Shown in pieces: positions 1 through 5,739 of a stretch of 7,284 nucleotides of DNA (position 1 is its first letter; each line of letters starts with the position of its first letter). Both the position numbers and the translations under genes were made by a program. Source of the stretch: QAMX01 sp003149835 (GTDB lineage Bacteria; Bacillota; Clostridia; Oscillospirales; QAMX01); assembly GCA_959600635.1 (NCBI GenBank), contig CAUGMN010000091.1:1-7284 (forward strand), read 5' to 3'. Below the pieces are notes generated by a model that did no database searches, was not told the origin of the DNA, and saw only the letters and a list, made by a program, of their open reading frames with translations.

Positions 1-320
1 TTTGAATTCACCAACCGCTTTTCCAACAGCAGGCGTGACCTGCCTACTCTGTTTGAGACGACCGCTGCCAAGCTGGGCATCCGCCACAAGCTCATCCGCC
101 CTTATACACCCAGACATAATGGAAAAGTAGAACGCAGTCACAGAAAAGATAATGAAGAATTCTATGTTTCTCACAAGTTCTATTCATTTGATGATTTCGC
201 AGCTCGGCTTGCTGTCAGGCAGAGACAATACAATAGCTTCCCAATGAGACCACTTAGCTGGAAGTCTCCTAAAGAGCTTCTTCTTTCTTTTCCGAACGTG
301 AATACATTATTGACAAATCT
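1..320 (+). mobile_element. Right end of an IS481-like insertion sequence (partial)
   Basis: The element is inferred from the transposase C-terminus. Only one end lies in the window, so terminal inverted repeats and a target duplication cannot be compared. The right boundary is placed loosely near the TTGACAAATCTATAC segment (310-324), where recognisable coding sequence has ended and base composition turns strongly T-rich. The true boundary could differ by tens of bases. Confidence 0.4.
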
Positions 321-549
321 ATACGTTTTAGCTATTTCTGTATTTGGTAAATATCGTGTTTTTATTTTGTTTCTGGTTTTCTCTGTCTCGTTTTTCGCCT
401 TATATACAGCCCGTTTCCAACACATCTTCTCTCTTTGCCGCTCGCCCCTCTATCAGATTTCCGCTGTCGGCGTTATTTTCTCCGTCGTCTATTTTTTAAT
501 TTTTCGACACAAAAAGACAGGGCGCGGCATAAAATACCGCGCCCTGTAA
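1..549 (+). CDS. IS481-like DDE transposase, C-terminal fragment (5' end outside window)
   Basis: This is the end of an insertion-sequence transposase, which cuts and joins the element's DNA. The frame is open from base 1, so the start lies to the left. The visible protein opens with FEFTNRF, which in this family directly follows the second catalytic aspartate (TDNG). It continues with GIRHKLIRPYTPRHNGKVER, where Glu44 (of KVER) is the third residue of the DDE triad, then a typical tail (YNSFPMRPLSWKSPKELL) ending near base 295. Recognisable transposase stops there. From about 300 to the TAA at 547-549 the frame runs through very T-rich DNA, gives a hydrophobic unfamiliar peptide, and crosses the terminator hairpin of the opposite gene. 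That extension is therefore probably accidental read-through, and a +1 shift near 300 would meet a TGA at 311-313. IS481 versus a related IS3-type family is not certain. Confidence is high for the transposase identity and low for the 3' end. Confidence 0.82.
   Translation, partial: FEFTNRFSNSRRDLPTLFETTAAKLGIRHKLIRPYTPRHNGKVERSHRKDNEEFYVSHKFYSFDDFAARLAVRQRQYNSFPMRPLSWKSPKELLLSFPNVNTLLTNLYVLAISVFGKYRVFILFLVFSVSFFALYTARFQHIFSLCRSPLYQISAVGVIFSVVYFLIFRHKKTGRGIKYRAL
517..547 (-). terminator. Rho-independent terminator of the solute-binding lipoprotein gene
   Basis: A perfect 11-bp GC-rich stem, ACAGGGCGCGG (517-527) and CCGCGCCCTGT (537-547), encloses a 9-nt loop. On the minus strand it is followed by CTTTTTGTG (complement of the A run at 511-515), a proper U-rich tail. 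It lies 38 bp past the lipoprotein stop codon. On the plus strand no T run follows, so it acts mainly for the minus-strand gene. It shows that transcription of the lipoprotein gene ends without a linked permease gene. Confidence 0.88.
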
Positions 550-585
550 AAATGCATCAATTTGCCGAATCGCTTCGACTGAAAC

Positions 586-2037
586 TCACTGTTCAAAGAA
601 CGCGTCGAGCGCCGCGTTGATCGACGCCGCATATTCTTCAACAGCCTGCTTCGGCGTCTTGCCGTCGTAGGAAACGCCGCCGATAATATCGCCGATCAGG
701 TCGTCGGCGTCCGGACACACGGTGCTGATTTTCACCGTGAAATTCGGAATGATATACTCGGCCATCATTTCCTTGTCCTCTTCGGTGCGGCAGCGGCCGT
801 CGTCGAGGATGTTTAGGTAGGATTCGGTGTCGTTGAGGATCAGAGCCCACTCATTGAGGATCGGAACAACCTTGTCGAGATCATGGTTCGTCGACTGGAT
901 GATAAATGCGTCCAGATTGTTGTGCATGGAGCAGTATTCCGTCGCATCCGGACCCTTCGGCATCGGGATGATACCGTAGTCGTGCTCGGAATTGTAGATG
1001 ATCTCGCCGGCGCCGTTGATGTGGCCCATGCCCGCCCAGTTAAAGGTGACCGTGCCGTTGGCAAAGGCCTCGCGAGCCGCGCCCGAAGACTCCGCCTCCA
1101 TGCGCGTGCCGTCGCCGTAGTTCATGTCATACAGGAACTGCAAGGCGCGGATACCCGGCTCGGTGTCAAGCAGAAGCCGCCACTTGCCGTCGACCTCGCC
1201 GATCGGCTGAATGCCGTTCGTTGCAATCTCGTTGCCCCATGCGGTAGCGCCGGTGCCCCACGTGTCAGGCGTGCCGTCGCCGTTTGTATCCTTTGTTGTC
1301 TTCTTGGCAATGTCACGATAAACGTCCCATGTCCACTTGCCGTCGCGGACGAGCTGATACATGTCGTCATAGCCCGCCGATTTGCAGAGTTCTTTGTTGA
1401 AGGTGATAAAATAGCCGGTCTGCGCCATGACATATTCACTCGCTACGTTCAACGACCAAGGATGGCCGAACATCTCGCTGCACCGGACGGTCGCCTGATA
1501 CCAACGGGTCTCGTCGGTATAATCCAGACCCTCATTGACAAGACGCGGATCGTCCAACGGCAGAATGGCATTGGCCTTTGCCGCCGGCCAGAACTTGTTC
1601 TGACGCGCCCACAACAGGTCAAAAAGCTTTGTGCCGCCCATCGAAGCGGCGAGCAGCTGCTCAAGCATATCGCCCGGGAGATACTCGTCCTCGATTGTAA
1701 CATCAAGGCGATCCTCCAGATCGGCCAGCTGATCCGCCAGCTCTTCCTCGCTCTGGCTCGCATAGGAACCGTCCTCTGCCATGGCCGGGAAAACGTCACC
1801 GTTATTGGCAATCGTCAGCTCATAGCCCTTGAGCTTCGAATAATCGACGGTGGTTTCAGCAGGAGTGGTCTCCGACGCCGGCGTCGTTGCCTCGCTGCTT
1901 GTGTCGGTCGCTTTAGACGTGCCGTCTGTTCCGGCCATCGTGGTTTCCGGCTTATCGTCGCCGCCGCAGGCGGCAAACAGCGCCATAACCATCACAGCCG
2001 CGAGCAGCAGTGCCAGGAGCCTTGAACGCGTTTTCAT
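586..2037 (-). CDS. ABC-type extracellular solute-binding lipoprotein (sugar-type, family 1 fold)
   Basis: The 483-residue protein is predicted to be tethered outside the membrane, where it would capture a carbohydrate-like ligand for an ABC importer. Residues 1-23 are a signal peptide (KTRSR then a long Leu/Ala/Val stretch) ending in the lipobox LFAAC, with Cys24 as the lipidated residue. Residues 25-65 are a Thr/Ser/Glu-rich low-complexity linker. The rest resembles large clostridial sugar-binding proteins: an aspartate-rich, calcium-loop-like DTNGDGTPDTWG at 250-261, many exposed aromatics (W143, W150, W179, W194, W235, W237) and a terminal helix. The ATG at 2035-2037 has GGAGGG (2044-2049) 6 nt upstream. 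The gene is monocistronic, with its own promoter and terminator and no adjacent permease or ATPase in the window, so it probably shares a transporter encoded elsewhere. The ligand cannot be read from the sequence. A long plus-strand frame inside it is a composition shadow. Confidence 0.93.
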   Translation of the reverse strand: MKTRSRLLALLLAAVMVMALFAACGGDDKPETTMAGTDGTSKATDTSSEATTPASETTPAETTVDYSKLKGYELTIANNGDVFPAMAEDGSYASQSEEELADQLADLEDRLDVTIEDEYLPGDMLEQLLAASMGGTKLFDLLWARQNKFWPAAKANAILPLDDPRLVNEGLDYTDETRWYQATVRCSEMFGHPWSLNVASEYVMAQTGYFITFNKELCKSAGYDDMYQLVRDGKWTWDVYRDIAKKTTKDTNGDGTPDTWGTGATAWGNEIATNGIQPIGEVDGKWRLLLDTEPGIRALQFLYDMNYGDGTRMEAESSGAAREAFANGTVTFNWAGMGHINGAGEIIYNSEHDYGIIPMPKGPDATEYCSMHNNLDAFIIQSTNHDLDKVVPILNEWALILNDTESYLNILDDGRCRTEEDKEMMAEYIIPNFTVKISTVCPDADDLIGDIIGGVSYDGKTPKQAVEEYAASINAALDAFFEQ

Positions 2038-2051
2038 GTTACACCCTCCAT
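2034..2051 (-). CDS. Possible five-codon leader ORF (MEGVT) overlapping the lipoprotein start
   Basis: On the minus strand an ATG at 2049-2051 reads Met-Glu-Gly-Val-Thr and then TGA at 2034-2036. The TGA overlaps the lipoprotein ATG (2035-2037) as ATGA. The mini-ORF has its own Shine-Dalgarno sequence, GGAGGG at 2059-2064, 7 nt before its ATG. The ribosome binding site of the lipoprotein (2044-2049) lies inside the mini-ORF. This layout is seen directly. A role in translational coupling or start-site choice is inference, and the duplicated GGAGGG could equally be a chance tandem repeat. Confidence 0.3.
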   Translation of the reverse strand: MEGVT

Positions 2052-2103
2052 TTTTTTACCCTCCGCACACCTGAAACGTCTCCCGTACATACACATTTTC
2101 GAT

Positions 2104-2131
2104 ATGCGTCAAGTATAAATTTGTCACGCAT
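2104..2131. promoter_or_regulatory. Inverted repeat around the predicted lipoprotein transcription start
   Basis: ATGCGT (2104-2109) and ACGCAT (2126-2131) are perfect 6-bp inverted arms separated by 16 bp. They span the edge of the -10 box and the predicted start point near 2123. The geometry would suit an operator bound by a dimer. The arms are short, so the support is modest. Confidence 0.25.
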
Positions 2132-2158
2132 TATACCACCTATCTATGTCGATATCAA
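2130..2158 (-). promoter_or_regulatory. Sigma-A-type promoter of the solute-binding lipoprotein gene
   Basis: On the minus strand TTGATA (2153-2158) is separated by exactly 17 bp from TATAAT (2130-2135), a near-consensus housekeeping promoter. Transcription would begin near 2123, giving an untranslated leader of about 85 nt before the ATG at 2037. It is the best-matching promoter upstream of this gene. Confidence 0.75.
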
Positions 2159-2172
2159 TGTATATATATCGA
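2149..2172. promoter_or_regulatory. Inverted repeat overlapping the -35 box (candidate operator)
   Basis: TCGATAT (2149-2155) and ATATCGA (2166-2172) form a perfect 7-bp dyad with a 10-bp spacer. It covers the -35 hexamer (2153-2158) of the lipoprotein promoter, a place where a repressor could block RNA polymerase. The region is AT-rich, so a chance palindrome is quite possible. No regulator gene lies next to it in the window. Confidence 0.3.
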
Positions 2173-2198
2173 TTATTTTTTTCTATTTATTTTGTAGA

Positions 2199-2207
2199 TG
2201 TTATAAT
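2199..2207 (+). promoter_or_regulatory. Extended -10 promoter element reading rightward
   Basis: TGTTATAAT contains a perfect -10 hexamer (2202-2207) with the upstream TG of an extended -10 element (2199-2200). No good -35 box sits 16-18 bp upstream, which extended -10 promoters can tolerate. Transcription would start near 2214, just before the GC-rich nested dyad at 2219-2288, and could continue into the PH-domain gene. The surrounding DNA is AT-rich, so the match may be accidental. Confidence 0.3.
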
Positions 2208-2218
2208 AATCATTGACA

Positions 2219-2288
2219 AACCGCAGGCGCTCGCCGGCCGGTACTGCGCCGCGACCGCTGGCCGCCGCCGGCGAATCCACAGGCGGTT
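2219..2288. repeat. GC-rich nested inverted repeat in the divergent intergenic region
   Basis: Two nested perfect dyads are present: outer AACCGC (2219-2224) with GCGGTT (2283-2288), and inner TCGCCGGC (2231-2238) with GCCGGCGA (2267-2274), around a GC-rich loop of 28 nt. The element is a sharp GC island next to very AT-rich DNA on its left. It could fold as RNA in a rightward leader, or be a small palindromic repeat element. The first T run (2298-2302) follows the outer stem by 9 nt, too far for a classic terminator. Confidence 0.45.
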
Positions 2289-2293
2289 AGCTG

Positions 2294-2322
2294 TTGCTTT
2301 TTCCCGGCGGATATGGTACAAT
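2294..2322 (+). promoter_or_regulatory. Promoter of the PH-domain gene
   Basis: TACAAT (2317-2322) is preceded by TGG, an extended -10 arrangement. A weak -35 TTGCTT (2294-2299) sits at the standard 17-bp spacing. Start of transcription would be near 2329, leaving about 75 nt before the ATG at 2404. Confidence 0.5.
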
Positions 2323-2403
2323 ACCTTTGAGTTTTGAGTGAAGCGTTTCAGAAGCTGCGGCAGAGCGCCGCCGCGGCGGATGAACCGAAAGAGAGGGATT
2401 GCA

Positions 2404-2775
2404 ATGAGCGAGCAGCCTTATGTATGGAAAGACCGCAAACGGATTCTTTTCGGCTTGCCATGGACGTTTACGAAATATTTTCTGACCGAGGAAAAGCTGC
2501 TGATCGAGACGGGCGTGTTGAGCCGTAAGGAAGAGGAGATCCGTCTTTACCGTATTATGGATATCACCATGAAACGGTCGCTTGGCGAGCGGATTTTCAA
2601 CCTTGGAACCATTCACTGCTGCTCTGCCGACAAATCCACGCCGGAATTCAATATCCGCCGCATTAAAAATCCGGCAAAGGTTAAAAATATGCTCTCCGAT
2701 ATGGTGGAAGCGGAGCGGATGGCGAAGCGCATCGGCGGCCGCGAATTTTTTGGGGACGACGAGGACGTACATTGA
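2404..2775 (+). CDS. Small bacterial PH-domain protein (bPH2/YdbT-like), cytosolic
   Basis: The 123-residue protein is nearly all one bacterial pleckstrin-homology domain of the YdbT/PF03703 type. Family hallmarks are TFTKYFLTEEKLLIETGVLSR (residues 21-41, the first strands), EEEIRLYRIMDITMKRSLGERIFNLGTI (43-70), and SADKSTPEFNIRRIKNPAKVKNML (74-97). The last segment ends in the helix that closes the fold, and a charged tail (GDDEDVH) follows. Many relatives carry two membrane helices before this domain. None is seen here, so it is probably soluble. Function is not established for such stand-alone proteins. I chose the ATG at 2404 because GAGAGGG (2391-2397) lies 6 nt upstream. An in-frame ATG at 2338 would add 22 arginine-rich residues with no ribosome binding site and is rejected. 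The gene is flanked by its own promoter and terminator, so it is likely transcribed alone. Confidence 0.87.
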   Translation: MSEQPYVWKDRKRILFGLPWTFTKYFLTEEKLLIETGVLSRKEEEIRLYRIMDITMKRSLGERIFNLGTIHCCSADKSTPEFNIRRIKNPAKVKNMLSDMVEAERMAKRIGGREFFGDDEDVH

Positions 2776-2779
2776 CACG

Positions 2780-2812
2780 ATAAACGGCCGACAACGCACG
2801 CCGGCCGTTTAT
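2780..2812 (+). terminator. Rho-independent terminator after the PH-domain gene
   Basis: A perfect 11-bp stem, ATAAACGGCCG (2780-2790) with CGGCCGTTTAT (2802-2812), has an 11-nt loop and is followed by TATTTTAAAC. It begins 4 bp after the stop codon. No T run follows on the minus strand, so it works rightward. It separates this gene from the cyclic-di-GMP gene. Confidence 0.85.
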
Positions 2813-2826
2813 TATTTTAAACTTCA

Positions 2827-2855
2827 TTCGTTATTTTAACAATTATTTTGATAAT
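2827..2855 (+). promoter_or_regulatory. Possible promoter of the GGDEF/EAL gene
   Basis: GATAAT (2850-2855) is a good -10 match. TTCGTT (2827-2832) is a poor -35 at 17-bp spacing. Transcription would begin near 2862 and yield a leader of about 54 nt containing the hairpin at 2873-2900. A promoter is expected here because a terminator precedes the gene, but the -35 is weak. Confidence 0.35.
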
Positions 2856-2872
2856 AGCCGGTTGATGACCCC

Positions 2873-2900
2873 CTCTCCGCGTCGTTTGACGCCCGGAGAG
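2873..2900 (+). promoter_or_regulatory. Leader hairpin just upstream of the GGDEF/EAL ribosome binding site
   Basis: CTCTCC (2873-2878) pairs with GGAGAG (2895-2900), and GCGTC (2879-2883) pairs with GACGC (2888-2892). This leaves a GTTT loop and a two-base CC bulge. The hairpin ends 3 nt before the AGGAG ribosome binding site (2904-2908). The CTCC of the left arm could alternatively pair with GGAG at 2905-2908, hiding the ribosome binding site, so the leader may switch between open and closed forms. The pairing is seen; the control is inferred. It does not resemble the GEMM cyclic-di-GMP riboswitch. Confidence 0.45.
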
Positions 2901-2915
2901 AATAGGAGTTATGAT

Positions 2916-5537
2916 ATGTGTTATATAAAAGATGAAAAGTTGAATCGAACGGACGATCTTGGATGTACCGGCGCAGAAGACAGGCTTCACTCATGGGTTT
3001 TGAACGAAATCATCGACAATATGAACGTCAATATCTATATTACAGACTTGCAGACAGATCGGATTCTCTTCATGAACAAAGCCATGAAGAAGGGGTTTGG
3101 CGTCGAGCACCCCGAGGGAAAGATCTGCTGGCAGGTGTTGCAAAAGGATATGCCCCATCGCTGTGATTTCTGTCCGCTGCGGCGTATGCTGGATGACAAA
3201 ACGCCGTCGTCGTCATACCTTTGGGAGACCAACAACACCCTGACCGGCCGCGTATACGAGTGTTACGACAGCCTGATGCGTTGGACGGACGGAGAGCTGG
3301 TTCATTTTCAGCATTCCGTAGACATCACTGAGACGAAACGGCTGTACCGCGCCGCGACCTTTGACGAACTGACGGGCGCGTTCAGCCGCCGCGCCGGCCA
3401 AGAGGCGTTGGTGAGGACGCTGGAAAACTGTATGGCGCAGCGTGTGTGCGCCACGGTCTGTAAGTTTGACGTCAACGGCCTAAAAATGGTCAACGACACT
3501 TATGGACATTTGGCCGGCGACCGGTTGTTGACGGAAATCGCCGCAGCTTTCAAAAGCGCCTTGCACACAGGCGAATATCTGATACGGCTGAGCGGCGACG
3601 AGTTTTTAGCTGTTTTGTTCAGTTGTGACGAACAGCAGGCGGAGGCGCGGGTACAGACCGTTTTGACAGGGCTTCAAAAGCTAAATCTGTATCCCGACGC
3701 GCACAGAAACGAGGAATTCTGTTACGGGCTTTTTGTGGTCGACGGAGAGACGGAGCTGTCGGTCAACGAGGTTCTGAGCGCCGTCGACGAGAAGCTGTAT
3801 ATGCAGAAGCGTGTTTTACATATCCGTCAGGCGACGCAGCGCGCCAACGAGCGCGGCGCGGTTGGCGGAGGGGCGTTTACTTATGATAAAAACCGGTTAT
3901 ACGACGCCCTGGTACAGAGCACGGACGACTATATTTACGTCTGCAACATGAAAACCGGTACGTTCCGCTATCCGAAATCGATGGTAGAGGAATTTGACCT
4001 CCCGTCCGAGGTGATCGAAAACGCCGCCGCCATTTTGGGAGAAAAAGTATATGACGAAGACCGGGCGGCGTTTTTGGAAGCCAATCAGGTGATCGCAGAC
4101 GGCCTCGCCGACGCGCATATGGTGGAGTACAGAGCGCTGAACCGAAACGGCGACTGGGTGTGGCTGCGCTGCCGCGGCCATCTGGAACGCGATGAAAACG
4201 GCGAGCCCAGTCTATTTGCAGGCATTATCACCAATCTGGGTAAGAAAAACAAGGTCGACCCGTTGACAGGTCTTTTCAATAAATTTGAATTTGAAAATCG
4301 CATCCAACAGCTGACCGAGTCGGAAACGCCGCGGTCGATCGCCGTTCTTCTGCTCGACCTTGACGACTACCAGCGTGTCAACACGCTGTATGACCGGGCC
4401 TTCGGCGACGAGGCGCTTCGGATCGTCGGACAGAAGCTGCAATCGCTGCTCCCGTCCAACGCGATGTTGTTCCGGCTCGACGGCGATGAATTCGGCATCA
4501 TCATACGCGGAGGTAAAAAAGCGGCCCGCATCCTTTTTGCACAGATTCAGGAGACGTTTGCACGGCAGCAGAGCTGCGGAGACAAGCGATTTTTTGTCAC
4601 CCTGTCCTGCGGATGCGTATTTGCGCCCGAGGACGCCGTATCTTATCTGGATATCCTCAAAAACGCCAACTGCGCATTGGAATACGCAAAGCGCAGCGGC
4701 AAAAACCGGATGTATTTCTTCTCGCCGGAAATCGTCACCCGCATGGAGCGTTCGATCGCTCTGACGGAGCTGCTGCGGGAGAGCGTTGAAAACGGTTGCG
4801 CAGGTTTTGAAGTCTATTATCAACCGGTTTTCGATCGAAACCGGCGGCTCGTCGGCTCCGAGGCTTTGGCGCGCTGGCGGTGTGAAAAATACGGAAACGT
4901 ACCGCCTGACGAATTTATTCCGCTGCTCGAAAAAAACGGCCTGATGATACAGGCAGGCCGCTGGATCTTTGAGCAGGCCGTCTGTCAAACCGCGTGCTGG
5001 TGCAAGCAAAAGCCGGATTTTCTCATGGGAATTAATCTGTCGGGCTATCAGCTCGAAGATACGGCCTTTATCCCGTTTATGGCCGACACGCTGCGCCGGA
5101 ACAATCTGCAACCGTCGCATATTATCATCGAGCTGACCGAGAGTTATCTGGCGCCGAATATGAAATATCTCTTAGATCGATTGGAGCAGATTCGTCAAAA
5201 CGGCTTTCTGGTCTCCATGGACGATTTTGGAACCGGTTATTCGTCGCTCGGCGTACTCAAAAAGGCGCCGGTCGATATCGTGAAACTGGATAAGGCGTTT
5301 GTCCACGGCATCTGTACCGACGGCTTTGACAGCGCCTTTATCCGCCTTGTCGCGGAGCTGTGCCGGATTGTCGGCATTCGCGTCTGCTTAGAAGGCATCG
5401 AGATGGAAGCTGAATTCGAGGCGAGCCAGCCGCTTGGGCTGGATTACCTGCAAGGTTATCTGCTCGGCAGACCCGCTCCCCCGGAACAATTTGAAGCGCA
5501 GTTTCTGACGGCCTGCGCGGAGGATGCGCGCCCTTGA
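2916..5537 (+). CDS. PAS-GGDEF-PAS-GGDEF-EAL cyclic-di-GMP synthase/phosphodiesterase
   Basis: This 873-residue cytosolic sensor protein combines domains that make and break cyclic di-GMP. Order: PAS (about 25-140) with C71, C83 and C86 as GKICWQVL...RCDFCPL; GGDEF-1 (about 145-300) with D185, N193, D202 and signature SGDEF at 226-230; a second PAS (about 325-440, ending VWLRCRGHLER...GIITN); GGDEF-2 (about 445-605) with DGDEF at 522-526 and NT in place of the usual ND at 489-490; EAL (about 612-865). The EAL domain keeps the expected catalytic set: E649 in SEALARW, N707, E739, D769-D770 in DDFGTGYSS, K790, E826 and Q846 in YLQGYLLGRP. It should hydrolyse cyclic di-GMP. GGDEF-1 may be active; GGDEF-2 is more divergent. 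Neither has an RxxD inhibitory site before its signature. No membrane segments or signal peptide are seen. The ATG at 2916 is chosen for AGGAG (2904-2908) 7 nt upstream. An in-frame TTG at 2862 has no such site. Confidence 0.93.
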   Translation: MCYIKDEKLNRTDDLGCTGAEDRLHSWVLNEIIDNMNVNIYITDLQTDRILFMNKAMKKGFGVEHPEGKICWQVLQKDMPHRCDFCPLRRMLDDKTPSSSYLWETNNTLTGRVYECYDSLMRWTDGELVHFQHSVDITETKRLYRAATFDELTGAFSRRAGQEALVRTLENCMAQRVCATVCKFDVNGLKMVNDTYGHLAGDRLLTEIAAAFKSALHTGEYLIRLSGDEFLAVLFSCDEQQAEARVQTVLTGLQKLNLYPDAHRNEEFCYGLFVVDGETELSVNEVLSAVDEKLYMQKRVLHIRQATQRANERGAVGGGAFTYDKNRLYDALVQSTDDYIYVCNMKTGTFRYPKSMVEEFDLPSEVIENAAAILGEKVYDEDRAAFLEANQVIADGLADAHMVEYRALNRNGDWVWLRCRGHLERDENGEPSLFAGIITNLGKKNKVDPLTGLFNKFEFENRIQQLTESETPRSIAVLLLDLDDYQRVNTLYDRAFGDEALRIVGQKLQSLLPSNAMLFRLDGDEFGIIIRGGKKAARILFAQIQETFARQQSCGDKRFFVTLSCGCVFAPEDAVSYLDILKNANCALEYAKRSGKNRMYFFSPEIVTRMERSIALTELLRESVENGCAGFEVYYQPVFDRNRRLVGSEALARWRCEKYGNVPPDEFIPLLEKNGLMIQAGRWIFEQAVCQTACWCKQKPDFLMGINLSGYQLEDTAFIPFMADTLRRNNLQPSHIIIELTESYLAPNMKYLLDRLEQIRQNGFLVSMDDFGTGYSSLGVLKKAPVDIVKLDKAFVHGICTDGFDSAFIRLVAELCRIVGIRVCLEGIEMEAEFEASQPLGLDYLQGYLLGRPAPPEQFEAQFLTACAEDARP

Positions 5538-5618
5538 CGTATGAGCTGACGGTTTGCGCCCGTTATTGAACGGATTAACTGAACGATCTGTCCGAAACAT
5601 CTTCAAAAATATCCAAAT

Positions 5619-5661
5619 ACGGCTCGGTTTCCTTTGCTTTGATCAAAGGAAACCGAGCCGT
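5619..5661. terminator. Bidirectional terminator between convergent genes
   Basis: An uninterrupted 18-bp stem, ACGGCTCGGTTTCCTTTG (5619-5636) with CAAAGGAAACCGAGCCGT (5644-5661), has a 7-nt loop. It sits between the GGDEF/EAL gene (ending 5537) and trxB (ending 5740 on the other strand). Rightward it is followed by TTCATT, and leftward by ATTTGGATATTTTT. Both tails are moderately U-rich, so it can serve both genes. Confidence 0.8.
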
Positions 5662-5739
5662 TTCATTGGCAGCATTTTTTTCATGCGAACAGGTTTGACG
5701 GTGAAACACAGAGGGCTTGAACCGTCGCAGCCGCTCTGC

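Noticed and set aside
180..425. 81-codon minus-strand frame at the transposase end
   Set aside because: It is opposite the transposase C-terminus, has no ribosome binding site or domain, and is Lys/Asn-rich because of T-rich DNA on the other strand.
883..2025. 380-codon plus-strand open frame opposite the solute-binding lipoprotein
   Set aside because: It is an antisense shadow of a well-supported gene, has no recognisable domains and arises from GC-biased codon positions.
2090..2112. Second lipoprotein promoter using TTGACG (2107-2112, minus strand)
   Set aside because: The best -10 candidate, TATGTA, matches poorly and the spacing is only 15 bp. The promoter at 2130-2158 is far better.
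2207..2222. ATTGACAAA shared with 309-317 as a possible second insertion-sequence end
   Set aside because: Only nine bases match, no longer inverted or direct similarity extends from them, and no transposase lies between the two sites.
2213..2241. Perfect TTGACA on the plus strand as a -35 box
   Set aside because: The DNA 16-18 bp downstream is GC-rich (GGCCGG) with no -10 match.
2338..2403. Upstream ATG start for the PH-domain gene (22 extra residues)
   Set aside because: No ribosome binding site precedes it, the added residues are Arg-rich and unlike the family, and the ATG at 2404 has a good GAGAGGG.
2862..2915. TTG (2862) or ATG (2865) start for the GGDEF/EAL gene
   Set aside because: No ribosome binding site is present, and the interval forms the leader hairpin. 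The ATG at 2916 follows AGGAG at ideal spacing.
2862..2915. Cyclic-di-GMP riboswitch in the leader of the GGDEF/EAL gene
   Set aside because: The leader is about 54 nt, too short for the GEMM aptamer, and the conserved core sequences are absent.
4212..5120. 302-codon minus-strand open frame inside the GGDEF/EAL gene
   Set aside because: It lies opposite GGDEF-2 and EAL sequence with all conserved motifs in the plus frame. The translation matches no family I recognise.
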